DNA from: Amycolatopsis benzoatilytica AK 16/65
GTDB taxonomy: Bacteria > Actinomycetota > Actinomycetes > Mycobacteriales > Pseudonocardiaceae
Length of the DNA stretch: 64,000 nt
Assembly: GCF_000383915.1 (NCBI RefSeq)
Contig: NZ_KB912942.1
Location: 6,768,413 to 6,832,412 of the forward strand
Direction of reading: 5' to 3'
Shown here piece after piece: positions 44,733 to 52,742 of the stretch (its first letter is position 1; each line of letters starts with the position of its first letter). The position numbers and the translations under genes are program-made. The notes below the pieces were generated by a model, which saw only the letters and a list, made by a program, of their open reading frames with translations, did not search any database and was not told the DNA's origin.

Positions 44733-45719
44733 ATGTCTTCAGACGCCGAGCGGTTCCCTTCGCGTATGCAGACCCTGACCACCCGCGTGGTGATGGCCGG
44801 GGTCTTCCTCGGCGCGGTCGTCGCGCTGGCCCTGAACGTCGCGTTCTCCTGGACCGACACCCTCGCCGGCAGCGGTGCGGGCGGCGGCGAAGGCAAGCTC
44901 AGCCAGGCCGCCCAGCAGGCGTTCCACTCCCCGCCCGGAACCTGTCTGACCTGGGACGCGAAGGACGCCTCGGACGCGCACCAGGTGCCGTGCGCGCAGC
45001 CGCACCTGTTCGAGGTCACCACGGTGGTCGACATCGGCGCGAAGTTCCCGGCGCAGGCTCCGTTCCCGAGCCTCGACCAGTGGCAGGACATCGCCCGGCA
45101 GCAGTGCAACAGCGACGTGCGGCCGTACCTGGGCCACTCGCTGGACCCGTACGGCAAGCTCACCACCAACCTGCTGCGGCCCACGTCCTCGCAGTGGTCC
45201 GGCGGCGACCGCCAGCTGCGCTGCGGCCTGCAGTTCGCCGGCCCGGGCGGCGGTCTGCAGCCGACCAGCGGCGCGGCCCGGGATCAGGACCAGTCGATGG
45301 TCTGGGCCCCGGGCACCTGCCTGGCGCTGGTCGGCAAGGGCGTCGGCGACCCGGTCGACTGCGGCAAGCCGCACTCCTACGAGATCATCGCGACGCTCGA
45401 CCTCAAGTCGCACTTCAAGGACGGCTACCCGAAGCTGGACGACCAGAAGGAGTGGCTCGACACCGAGTGCAACAAGGCGGCGAAGGACTACACCGGCGGC
45501 GCCGACCTGACCGCGAAGAAGCTCACCCTCGGCTGGGACTCGCGCGAGCAGGAAAGCTGGGACGCCGGGTCCACCAAGGTCAACTGCAAGGTCGCGGCCA
45601 TGCTGCAGGACGGCAGCGGCTTCCAGGCGGTCACTGGCAGCGTCAAGGGCCAGGCGGCGACCGGCTCGGATTCCGGTTCCGACGCGCCGCCGCCGAGCAG
45701 CAAGTCCGGGGGCAACTGA
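44733..45719 (+). CDS. Membrane-anchored protein with septum-formation-type domains (Rv3835-like)
   Basis: A 328-residue protein with one N-terminal membrane helix (VVMAGVFLGAVVALALNVAF) and an external region holding two similar modules. Each starts with a GTCL motif (PGTCLTWDAKD; PGTCLALVGKG), has a Cys-x-PH element (PCAQPHLFEV; DCGKPHSYEI) and ends with a second Cys, as in the Septum_form family. The Ser/Gly-rich tail is disordered. An ATG at 44766 is an alternative start. It precedes the minimal zincin by 4 bp, an arrangement that I recall from Rv3835-Rv3836 of M. tuberculosis. Confidence 0.8.
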   Translation: MSSDAERFPSRMQTLTTRVVMAGVFLGAVVALALNVAFSWTDTLAGSGAGGGEGKLSQAAQQAFHSPPGTCLTWDAKDASDAHQVPCAQPHLFEVTTVVDIGAKFPAQAPFPSLDQWQDIARQQCNSDVRPYLGHSLDPYGKLTTNLLRPTSSQWSGGDRQLRCGLQFAGPGGGLQPTSGAARDQDQSMVWAPGTCLALVGKGVGDPVDCGKPHSYEIIATLDLKSHFKDGYPKLDDQKEWLDTECNKAAKDYTGGADLTAKKLTLGWDSREQESWDAGSTKVNCKVAAMLQDGSGFQAVTGSVKGQAATGSDSGSDAPPPSSKSGGN

Positions 45720-45723
45720 GGTC

Positions 45724-46074
45724 ATGCCGGTCGAGATGACCCGCACCCGGTTCGAGGAGCTCGTCTCGGACGCGCTCGACCAGGTCCCGCCGGAGTTCGC
45801 CGCGGCGATGGACAACGTGGTCGTGCTGGTCGAGGAGTTCAACGAGGAGTCGCCGGACATCCTCGGGCTCTACCACGGCATCGCGCTCACCGAGCGGACC
45901 AGCCACTACAGCGGTGCGTTGCCGGACCGGATTTCGATCTACCGCGAACCGATCCTGGACATCTGCGACACCGAGGCCGACGTGGTCGAGGAAGTCCTCA
46001 TCACGGTCATGCACGAACTGGGCCACCACTTCGGCATCGACGACGAGCGGCTGCACGAGCTCGGCTGGGGTTGA
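45724..46074 (+). CDS. Minimal zincin metallopeptidase (Rv3836-like)
   Basis: A 116-residue zincin-like protein. The zinc site HELGHHFGIDDERLHELG gives HExxH (His97, Glu98, His101) and a third acidic or His ligand downstream. The fold family (DUF1025, minimal gluzincin) occurs as short cytosolic proteins in actinobacteria and proteobacteria; substrates are unknown. It follows the septum-formation protein by 4 bp and is surely co-transcribed with it. Confidence 0.88.
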   Translation: MPVEMTRTRFEELVSDALDQVPPEFAAAMDNVVVLVEEFNEESPDILGLYHGIALTERTSHYSGALPDRISIYREPILDICDTEADVVEEVLITVMHELGHHFGIDDERLHELGWG

Positions 46075-46235
46075 TCCGCGGATTCCCGCGCGCCCGCCCA
46101 CACCGGGCTGCCGTTCTCCTGTCGAGGCCGTGCGATCACCACGGAAACCACTGAAAGTCACGTAATCATCACCGAGCGCGCCGAAATTGCCTAGACTGGT
46201 CGCGGAGAAGTTCCATCCGATCACGTGAGGTGGTT

Positions 46236-47477
46236 GTGCGGCACCCGAAGACGGACAGCCGGCTCCGCTGGCTGCTCGCCTCGAGCGCCACGTCCAACCT
46301 CGCCGACGGCGTCGCCAAGGTCGCCTTCCCGCTGCTGGCCACCACACTCACCCGGGACCCGGTGGAGATCGCCGCGCTGTCCGCGGTGCAGTTCCTGCCC
46401 TGGCTGCTGTTCGCCATCCCGGCGGGCACGCTGGTGGACCGGATCGACCGGCGGAAGGCGATGCTGGCCGCGAACGCGGCGCGGGCCATCGTGGTCGCCG
46501 GGGTGGCCGCGCTGATCGCCTTCGGCTCGGTGCAGATGTGGGCGATCTACGTCGCGTCGCTGCTCGTCGGCGTCGCGGAGACGGTCGCGGAGAGCGCGGC
46601 CAACGTGCTGCCGCCTTCGCTGGTCGAGGCGGACCGGCTGGAGGGGGCCAACAGCAAGCTGCAGGCGTGCGAGATCGTCGGTCAGACCTTCCTCGGCGGC
46701 CCTCTCGGCAGCGCGACGTTCGCCCTGTTCGCGGTGTTCCCGTTCCTGCTCTCGTCGGCCGGTTTCGCGATCGGTGCGGCGGTGCTGCTCGGCATGGCGG
46801 GCAGCTACCGGCCGCGACCGGAGACGAAACCGCACTTGCGAGCCGACTTCGCCGATGGTTTCCGCTGGCTGCGCCGGCATTCGCTACTGCTTCGACTGCT
46901 CGCGATCGCTGGTCTGCTCAGCCTGATCAGCGAGCTGGCGCAGGCCCAGCTGGTGCTTTACGCGCTGGAAGACCTGCGGTTGTCAGACGCCGCCTTCGGC
47001 GCCTTCGCGTTTGTCGGCGGCATCGGCGGCCTGCTCGGCGCGGGCGGCACGCCACGGCTGGTGAAGGCGCTCGGCCGCCGTCCGGTGCTGGTCGGCGGGG
47101 TGCTGTTCTGCGCGCTCGGCTTCGGCGGCATGGGGCTGATCCGGCAGCCGGTGGTGTCCGCGGTGCTGTTCGGCGTGTTCGCCGCCGCGGTGGTGGCGGT
47201 GAACGTGGTGCTCGCGACCGCACGGCACACGCTGGTGCCGGGTGAGCTGCTCGGCCGGGTGCTCGGGGTCTGGCGGACCGTGGTCTGGGGCGCGATCCCG
47301 ATCGGCGCGCTGCTCGGTGGATGGCTCACCGAGCTGCTGGGTGCAGCGGGCCGCACCTTCGCCGTGTCCGGCGGTCTGCTGCTGTTGGTGACCGGATACG
47401 CACTGTTCGCGCTGCGCGGCGGCGTACTCGATGACAAAACGGCGTCGACCGGGGAATCAGTCCGTTCGCAGCAGTGA
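46236..47477 (+). CDS. MFS transporter
   Basis: A 413-residue major facilitator with twelve predicted helices. The loop 2-3 motif is GTLVDRIDRRKAMLAANAAR, and SLVEADRLEGANSKLQA is characteristic of the MFS_3/enterobactin-exporter-like group. Efflux of a drug or siderophore-like metabolite is likely; the substrate is unknown. I start at the GTG at 46236, 5 bp after GTGAGG, rather than the GTG at 46230 that lacks a site. A 161-bp gap with no gene separates it from the zincin gene. Confidence 0.85.
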   Translation: MRHPKTDSRLRWLLASSATSNLADGVAKVAFPLLATTLTRDPVEIAALSAVQFLPWLLFAIPAGTLVDRIDRRKAMLAANAARAIVVAGVAALIAFGSVQMWAIYVASLLVGVAETVAESAANVLPPSLVEADRLEGANSKLQACEIVGQTFLGGPLGSATFALFAVFPFLLSSAGFAIGAAVLLGMAGSYRPRPETKPHLRADFADGFRWLRRHSLLLRLLAIAGLLSLISELAQAQLVLYALEDLRLSDAAFGAFAFVGGIGGLLGAGGTPRLVKALGRRPVLVGGVLFCALGFGGMGLIRQPVVSAVLFGVFAAAVVAVNVVLATARHTLVPGELLGRVLGVWRTVVWGAIPIGALLGGWLTELLGAAGRTFAVSGGLLLLVTGYALFALRGGVLDDKTASTGESVRSQQ

Positions 47478-47534
47478 TCCGGCGCGGTTTTGGTGCTGGA
47501 ATAGCACCTCACCCGGCTGCGGCGGAGGTACGCG

Positions 47535-47999
47535 ATGACTGCGATCGAAACGCCCTCGCTGCCGGACGACGACCACGGTGCCGAGGCCGCCCCTGAGCCG
47601 TCGGCTCCCGCGTCCCGCCGCCGGATCGTCGCGGCCGTCGTCGCCGGGTTCGCGCTCGGCGCTTCGGTGGTCGGTCTGCTGTGGGGGCTGGCCGGTCAGC
47701 GACAGGGCGCCAACGTCGACGCGGCGGCGGCCTGCGCCGCGTTCTACCGGGCCGGCCGCATCCCGAACACCGTCGGCGGTGCCGACGCGGCCCAGTTCAC
47801 CCGGATGTCCGACGACGCGGTGCACCGCGTCACCGGCGCCGCCGAACTGGGCAAAGCGGCCGCGACGTTCGACGGCGCGTATCAGCAGCTGGCCCAGAAC
47901 CTCGACGCGGTGAACCGGATGGTGCTCAGCAGCCGGTTCGACGACGCCGCGGCGCAGGCCGACATCATGCAGGTGCAACAGCTCTGCGCGCGGGGCTGA
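47535..47999 (+). CDS. Single-pass membrane protein, unknown function
   Basis: A 154-residue protein: an acidic N-terminus, a positively charged stop (SRRRIVAAVVAGF), one membrane helix (about 30-53), and an external helical domain with two cysteines (AAACAAFYRAGRI near the helix and VQQLCARG at the end) that could form a disulfide. No family recognised. It follows the MFS gene by 57 bp on the same strand. Start: ATG at 47535 with GGAGGTACGCG upstream. Confidence 0.75.
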   Translation: MTAIETPSLPDDDHGAEAAPEPSAPASRRRIVAAVVAGFALGASVVGLLWGLAGQRQGANVDAAAACAAFYRAGRIPNTVGGADAAQFTRMSDDAVHRVTGAAELGKAAATFDGAYQQLAQNLDAVNRMVLSSRFDDAAAQADIMQVQQLCARG

Positions 48000-48021
48000 C
48001 CCGCGCGCGGAGCTGCCGGGC

Positions 48022-48687
48022 TCAGGCGCGGACGACGCTCTTCACACCGAGCTGCTTGCCGTTGCCCGGCAGCGTCTTGGCCGCGCAGCCGAGGCCGTCG
48101 AAGGGCACGAACTTCGACGCGGTGTCCTGCGGCAGGTACACCCGGAAGCCCTTGGCCGGAGTCGGCTGGCAAGCAGCCGCGTCGTAGTTGCGCACGTTCG
48201 CGACCTGCAGGTCGGCTTTCGCGGACTGGCCCGGGGCCAGCTTCACCGGACCGAGTTTGTCGCCGTCGCGGGTCGCTGGCTGGCCGATCTGCTGTCCGTT
48301 GTCGCCGCCGACGTACGAGACGCCGGGGAAGCCCTGGATGGTGCACGGCTGACTGCTGGTGTTCTTGATCAGCAGCGGAAGGTACGCCGAGCCCGCACCA
48401 GCGTCGCCCTTGCCGAGCGACAGCGTGACGTCGCCCGCCTTGCACAGCCCGTTGTCGGCGGGCGGCTTCTGCGCCGGAGCCGTGCTGCTGGCCGATCCGG
48501 ACGGCGCGGACGAGCTGGACGCGGGGGCCGAGGACGCCGACATGGCCGGGCTGCTGGCCGGGCCGTCGGTCGGGGTGCCGCTGGCACCGGGAGAGCCCTG
48601 GCCGCAGGCGGAAAGCAGCAGCGCTCCGGACGCGCCCGCCGCGGACAGGAAGACCAGGGAAAACCACGGTTTCTTCGTGTTTGCCAT
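48022..48687 (-). CDS. DUF4232-type lipoprotein
   Basis: A 221-residue lipoprotein. The lipobox LLLSACGQG gives Cys28, followed by a 60-residue Ser/Ala/Pro linker. The C-terminal domain (about 85-221) is DUF4232-like: a beta-sandwich with LLIKNTSSQPCTIQGFPGVSYVG near its start and two cysteine pairs. It would be displayed outside the membrane; no enzymatic role is known. Start: ATG at 48687 (MANTKKPWF). It is convergent with the preceding gene, 22 bp apart. Confidence 0.82.
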   Translation of the reverse strand: MANTKKPWFSLVFLSAAGASGALLLSACGQGSPGASGTPTDGPASSPAMSASSAPASSSSAPSGSASSTAPAQKPPADNGLCKAGDVTLSLGKGDAGAGSAYLPLLIKNTSSQPCTIQGFPGVSYVGGDNGQQIGQPATRDGDKLGPVKLAPGQSAKADLQVANVRNYDAAACQPTPAKGFRVYLPQDTASKFVPFDGLGCAAKTLPGNGKQLGVKSVVRA

Positions 48688-48816
48688 CTCACTCGCCTCG
48701 CTGTGCTGGAAAACGCCCGTGCTGGTGGAACCTTTGCCCGGAGGACGTGCGAGGTCCGGACCGGGTTGCTTCGCATCTAGTGAGTTCCCCACCCGGCACC
48801 CGCTCACGCGAGTGTT

Positions 48817-48850
48817 CCCCGCACGAGTGATCAAGGCCGCTCGTGCGGGG
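48817..48850. promoter_or_regulatory. Inverted repeat in the DUF4232 upstream region
   Basis: CCCCGCACGAG (48817-48827) and CTCGTGCGGGG (48840-48850) form an 11-bp perfect stem with a 12-nt loop, about 130 bp upstream of the DUF4232 start. It may be an operator or an attenuator-like structure. The 313-bp gap between this gene and the phosphatase gene contains only this element and the palindromic repeat at 48918. Confidence 0.45.
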
Positions 48851-48917
48851 GATTCGCTGGTCAGCGGCCTCTGGCCAGGACCGTCGCAGGCACCGTCGCG
48901 TCGACCGAATTCCCACG

Positions 48918-48971
48918 TCCGTGAAGGGCCCCTCGCGGGACTCAGATTCCCTCAAGGGGTCCTTCACGGAT
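48918..48971. repeat. Dispersed palindromic repeat, copy 3
   Basis: TCCGTGAAGGGCCCC (48918-48932) pairs with GGGGTCCTTCACGGA (one mismatch) ending at 48970. The centre reads GGGACTCAGATTCCC, as in the copy at 54321 but unlike the AATCCAAGT centre of the copies at 13617 and 37237. It lies between the DUF4232 start and the end of the histidine phosphatase gene. Confidence 0.8.
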
Positions 48972-49000
48972 CGCATTTTCGCTCCTGCCCGGAGGCCAGG

Positions 49001-49618
49001 TCAGGAGACTTGGCTGCCCACCCAGGTCGTGCATCGCCAGCCCGCGCCCTCGGTCACCAGTTCCACGAACTCCGTGTTCGGGATCAGCTCCCGGTTCGCC
49101 AGTTCGGCCGGCACGTTCCCGCTCAGCCATTCGCCCGCCAGCCGGATCGCGCCGCCGTGGCTGACCAGCACCACCGTGCCGTCCGGCGAGGTTTCCTCGT
49201 GCTTCGCCCGCAGCTCCTCGGCCGCGCGCCGCATCCGGTCGTGCACCTCGTGGCCGGTCTCGCCGCCGGGGATCGCGACGGCCAGCTCGCCTTCGGTCCA
49301 CGCCTTGACCACGCGCAGGTAGATCCCGATCGACTCCAGGTCGGTCTTCCCCTCGAGATCGCCGGCGTCGACCTCCTTGACGCCCTCGATCACCTCCACG
49401 GCGATACCGAACACCTCGGCCAGCGGGGCGGCGGTCTGCTGGGCGCGCACCGCTTGCGACGCGTACACCGCGACGATCGGCTCTTCCCTCAGCCGCTCCG
49501 CGAGTGCCACCGCCTGCTCTCGGCCGAGCTCGGTGAGCGGCGGCCCCGGCAACGCCGTGTCCAGCGCCCGGCGGACGTTGCCCTCGGTCTGTCCGTGCCG
49601 GACCAGCAGCAGCCTCAT
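49001..49618 (-). CDS. Histidine phosphatase / phosphoglycerate mutase-like (Rv3837c-like)
   Basis: A 205-residue member of the histidine phosphatase superfamily. The phosphohistidine motif is VRHGQTEGN (Arg-His-Gly at 7-9) and the second catalytic His is in VVLVSHGGAIRLAGEWL. Such proteins are often mis-named phosphoglycerate mutases; most are phosphatases on small phosphoesters. The ATG at 49618 has AAGGAGG 8 bp upstream. It follows pheA, an order also found in mycobacteria (Rv3838c-Rv3837c). Confidence 0.88.
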   Translation of the reverse strand: MRLLLVRHGQTEGNVRRALDTALPGPPLTELGREQAVALAERLREEPIVAVYASQAVRAQQTAAPLAEVFGIAVEVIEGVKEVDAGDLEGKTDLESIGIYLRVVKAWTEGELAVAIPGGETGHEVHDRMRRAAEELRAKHEETSPDGTVVLVSHGGAIRLAGEWLSGNVPAELANRELIPNTEFVELVTEGAGWRCTTWVGSQVS

Positions 49619-49704
49619 TCCGTCGCCTCCTTGACGAGTTTCACCCTGGTTCGCCTGGCGGCGACGGCAGGAACAACGATGATTCGCTGGCGAGCCGCGC
49701 TCAT
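49615..49704 (-). CDS. Candidate small ORF linking pheA and the phosphatase gene
   Basis: A 29-codon frame (start MSAARQRIIVVPAVAARR) fills the pheA-phosphatase gap exactly. Its ATG overlaps the pheA TGA (ATGA) and its TGA overlaps the phosphatase ATG (ATGA). The peptide is basic. Perfect coupling at both ends suggests it is translated, perhaps to carry ribosomes onto the next gene. It also contains the ribosome site of the phosphatase gene, so chance cannot be ruled out. Confidence 0.4.
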   Translation of the reverse strand: MSAARQRIIVVPAVAARRTRVKLVKEATE

Positions 49705-50603
49705 GCGCCCTCCCCCTTCAACACCGCGTCGACCCATGCCTGCGCGGCAAGGAAATCCTGGTTCGCGTTACCCGGCCCGATTGTCGCCGCGATCTCGTCC
49801 GCCCGCGGATGCGAGCCGAGGAACCGCAGGTGGCAGCGCCGGCGCAGGGCCTTCAGCGCGTCCACGATCCGCGGCTCGGCGAGGTGCCCCTCGAAGTCGA
49901 TGAAGAACCGGTACTCGCCGAAGTTGCTGCGGGTCGGCCGCGCGTCGATGCGGGTCAGGTTGATGCCGCGGCCGGCCAGTTCGACCAGCAGCTCGGACAG
50001 CGTCCCGGTGCGGTTGTCGGCGGCCGCGACGATCGAGGTGCGGTCGGCGCCGGTCGGTTCGGGCAAGTGGCCGGGCCGGCGCACCATCAGAAACCGGGTC
50101 TGCGCGTCGCGCACGTCGGCGACGCCGGTGGCCAGCTCTTCCAGCGGGTAGTGCTCGATCGCGACCGGCGCGGACACCGCGGCGTCGAAATCGCCCTCGA
50201 CCACGCCGACCGCCGCGGCCGCGGTGGACGACGCGGCGACCGGGGTGGCCTCCGGCAGGTTCGCCTCCAGCCAGGCACGGACCTGGGCCAGCGCGTGCGG
50301 GTGGCTCGCCACCGTACGGACCTCGCCGCCGCCCGGCCGGGTCAGCACGCTGAAGTGGATCGGCAGGATCGCCTCGGCCACCGCGACCAGCGGATCGCCG
50401 TCGCTGAGCGCGTCGAGAGTCGTCGGCACGACCCCTTCGACGGAGTTTTCGATCGGCACGCAGGCGGCGTCCGCGCCGCCGTCGCGGACGGCCTGCATCG
50501 CCAGCCGGACCGTTTCGTAGGGGGTCAGGTCCTCGCCCGGCGCGAGCGCGCGGGCGGCCTGTTCGGTGAACGTGCCCTGGGGGCCGAAGTACGCGATCCG
50601 CAT
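49701..50603 (-). CDS. pheA: Prephenate dehydratase
   Basis: A 300-residue enzyme of phenylalanine synthesis converting prephenate to phenylpyruvate. The catalytic PDT domain (about 1-180) starts MRIAYFGPQGTFTEQAA and ends with DAQTRFLMV, carrying the essential Thr-Arg-Phe. An ACT domain (about 195-270) follows for feedback control; its ESRP motif appears as DARP. No chorismate mutase domain is fused, as usual for actinobacteria. I start at the ATG at 50603. It is divergent from the macro-domain gene. Confidence 0.94.
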   Translation of the reverse strand: MRIAYFGPQGTFTEQAARALAPGEDLTPYETVRLAMQAVRDGGADAACVPIENSVEGVVPTTLDALSDGDPLVAVAEAILPIHFSVLTRPGGGEVRTVASHPHALAQVRAWLEANLPEATPVAASSTAAAAVGVVEGDFDAAVSAPVAIEHYPLEELATGVADVRDAQTRFLMVRRPGHLPEPTGADRTSIVAAADNRTGTLSELLVELAGRGINLTRIDARPTRSNFGEYRFFIDFEGHLAEPRIVDALKALRRRCHLRFLGSHPRADEIAATIGPGNANQDFLAAQAWVDAVLKGEGA

Positions 50604-50703
50604 CACGACCGTCAGGCTACTGACCGCGGACGTGGCGGTTTTCACTCGGACGCCCGCCACCACGGCGGTTACGCCAAGTGGCGTTTTTTGCCATGCTGGA
50701 CCG

Positions 50704-51327
50704 GTGACCGCCGATTCGGGCACGCACGCCGGACACGGGCGGGCCGGTTCGCCGGTTTCGCCCCGGACACCGGAATTGGTGCTGTGCGCCGTCGATGCAC
50801 CGCTCGCCGCCGCGTGGACGTCAGCCGCGGCGGGGTTCGGCGGTGCCGTCCGGGTGCACCGTGGCTCGGTTCTCGACATCGGCGCCCAGGCAGTGGTCAG
50901 TCCGGCCAATTCACACGGCTGGATGCGCGGCGGGGTCGACGCGCTCTACGCACGGGCGTTCCCCGGCGTCGAGCAGAGCGTGCGCAGCGCGGTGCTGGCT
51001 TCCTACGGCGGTGACCTGCCGATCGGCGAGGCGGTGATCGTGGCGACCGGCGAGGTCGAACCCGCTTGGCTGATCAGTGCGCCGACCATGCGCGAGCCAG
51101 GCGAACGGCTGCCCGAAGACACGGTGCACCCGTACCTCGCGGCTCGCGCGGTGTTCCGGCAGTGGCAGCGCGGCCAGCTCGATTCCGGCCCGGTCCGCGC
51201 GGCGGTGCGGACCATCGCGATGCCCGGGCTCGGCACCGGCGTCGGCGGCGTCGCCCCGGCCGCGTGCGCCCGGCAGGTGGCCGCGGCGTGGCGGGAAGTC
51301 TTCGGCCCGAACGGTGACTTTCAGTAA
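50704..51327 (+). CDS. Macro-domain protein
   Basis: A 207-residue protein with a macro (ADP-ribose-binding) domain. The ligand loop is VSPANSHGWMRGGVDALYA, where SPANS replaces the common NAAN, and the second phosphate loop is MPGLGTGVGGVAP. VEPAWLISAPTMREPGE lies between them. Such domains bind or hydrolyse ADP-ribose derivatives. The first 30 residues are poorly conserved, so the GTG at 50704 is uncertain. It stands alone between pheA (divergent) and coaA. Confidence 0.78.
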   Translation: MTADSGTHAGHGRAGSPVSPRTPELVLCAVDAPLAAAWTSAAAGFGGAVRVHRGSVLDIGAQAVVSPANSHGWMRGGVDALYARAFPGVEQSVRSAVLASYGGDLPIGEAVIVATGEVEPAWLISAPTMREPGERLPEDTVHPYLAARAVFRQWQRGQLDSGPVRAAVRTIAMPGLGTGVGGVAPAACARQVAAAWREVFGPNGDFQ

Positions 51328-51451
51328 CTCGCTTCCGGGCGCGTGCAACACATCACAGCGCGTTCACGCGCGGTAAGCCCTACCGTTAGTACGGCGTTAC
51401 GCGAGTAGCGCTTGAACGGAGCCAGCGCAGGCGACGGCCGAGGAGTGTGCG

Positions 51452-52387
51452 ATGCCCCCACGGGTCCGTGAACTCAGCCCTTACGTAGAGCTGCACCGGG
51501 AACAGTGGCGGGAGCTGCGCAGCTCCACCCCGCTGCCGTTGACCGCGGACGAACTCGTCCGGCTTCGCGGTCTCGGGGAACAGATCGACCTCGCCGAGGT
51601 CGCCGACGTTTACCTGCCGCTTTCGCGGCTGATCAATCTCCAGGTGAAGGGCCGCCAGCAGCTGTACGAGGCGACCACCACGTTCCTCGGCGAGAACTGC
51701 CGGCGCACCAAGGTGCCGTTCGTGATCGGCATCGCGGGCAGCGTCGCGGTCGGCAAATCGACCACCGCCCGGATCCTGCGCACCCTGCTCGCCCGCTGGC
51801 CCGACCACCCCCGGGTGGACCTGGTGACCACGGACGGGTTCCTCTACCCGCGCGCCGAGCTGACCCGGCGCGGCATCATGCACCGCAAGGGCTTCCCGGA
51901 GAGCTACGACCGGCGCGCCCTGCTGCGGTTCGTCACCGAGGTGAAGTCCGGGGCCGAGCGGGTGGCCGCACCGGTGTACTCGCACCTGGCCTACGACATC
52001 CTGCCGGACCAGGAGCAGGTCGTGGAGCGCCCGGACATCCTGATCATCGAGGGCCTGAACGTCCTGCAGCCCGGCGCGAGCCTGACCGTCTCGGACCTGT
52101 TCGACTTCTCCATCTACGTGGACGCGAACATCGACGACATCCAGCGCTGGTATGTCGAGCGGTTCCTGAAGCTGCGGCACACCGCGTTCGCCGATCCGGC
52201 CTCGCATTTCCACCACTTCGCCGGCCTGTCCGACGAGGAGGCCCGCGAGGAAGCGCACCACCTGTGGACCACCATCAACGAGCCGAACCTGATGGACAAC
52301 ATCAAGCCGACCCGGCCACGGGCGACGCTCGTGCTGCGCAAGGACGCCGACCACGCGATCAACCGGGTTCGGCTCCGCAAGCTCTGA
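51452..52387 (+). CDS. coaA: Pantothenate kinase, type I
   Basis: A 311-residue kinase that phosphorylates pantothenate, the committed step of CoA synthesis. The P-loop GSVAVGKST is at residues 96-104; [13 protein letters not shown] and [14 protein letters not shown] bind the substrate, and [22 protein letters not shown] follows as in CoaA. The ATG at 51452 is preceded by GAGGAG. A strong terminator follows. Type I enzymes are normally inhibited by CoA. Confidence 0.96.
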   Translation: MPPRVRELSPYVELHREQWRELRSSTPLPLTADELVRLRGLGEQIDLAEVADVYLPLSRLINLQVKGRQQLYEATTTFLGENCRRTKVPFVIGIAGSVAVGKSTTARILRTLLARWPDHPRVDLVTTDGFLYPRAELTRRGIMHRKGFPESYDRRALLRFVTEVKSGAERVAAPVYSHLAYDILPDQEQVVERPDILIIEGLNVLQPGASLTVSDLFDFSIYVDANIDDIQRWYVERFLKLRHTAFADPASHFHHFAGLSDEEAREEAHHLWTTINEPNLMDNIKPTRPRATLVLRKDADHAINRVRLRKL

Positions 52388-52410
52388 TTCACCCCCACGC
52401 GTCTCAGCAG

Positions 52411-52437
52411 CCCCGGCACTCTCTCGTGCCGGGGTTT
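52411..52437 (+). terminator. Rho-independent terminator of coaA
   Basis: Stem CCCCGGCAC / GTGCCGGGG (52411-52419 and 52426-52434) with a 6-nt loop, then TTT, 23 bp after the coaA stop. Confidence 0.8.
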
Positions 52438-52548
52438 CTGACCGATCGGCCAGGGTCTTCGTAACCGGTTGGCCGATACCCGTGCGGGGTCTGCCGAGCG
52501 ACCCTGAACAGAGCAAACCGGGCGCACTGACCTGCGGAGGAGGCCACG

Positions 52549-52698
52549 ATGCTCACTCTCGTCCTGACGTGGATCGGCGCGGTACTGGGCTTGACGTTGC
52601 TGGTGGCGATGGCCGCTGGGGCGTTCGTAGTCGACTTCGACGACGCGCTGCGCGAGCGCCGGGTGAAGGCTCGCGACACGGCCGAGCACCCGAGCTGA
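52549..52698 (+). CDS. Small single-pass membrane protein, 49 residues
   Basis: A short gene with a strong ribosome site (GGAGGAGG, 5-6 bp before the ATG at 52549). The product has one membrane helix (TWIGAVLGLTLLVAMAAGAF) and a charged cytoplasmic tail ending in RVKARDTAEHPS. It is between the coaA terminator and the hypothetical gene at 52743, 44 bp upstream of the latter and in the same direction. No family recognised. Confidence 0.65.
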   Translation: MLTLVLTWIGAVLGLTLLVAMAAGAFVVDFDDALRERRVKARDTAEHPS

Positions 52699-52742
52699 GG
52701 CCGTGCCGCCCGGCGGGAGAGGCGCCGGGCAAGATGTGCTGC

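Noticed and set aside
44733..45719. A secreted serine protease or lipoprotein
   Set aside because: No lipobox or protease motif; two GTCL...CxPH modules fit the septum-formation family.
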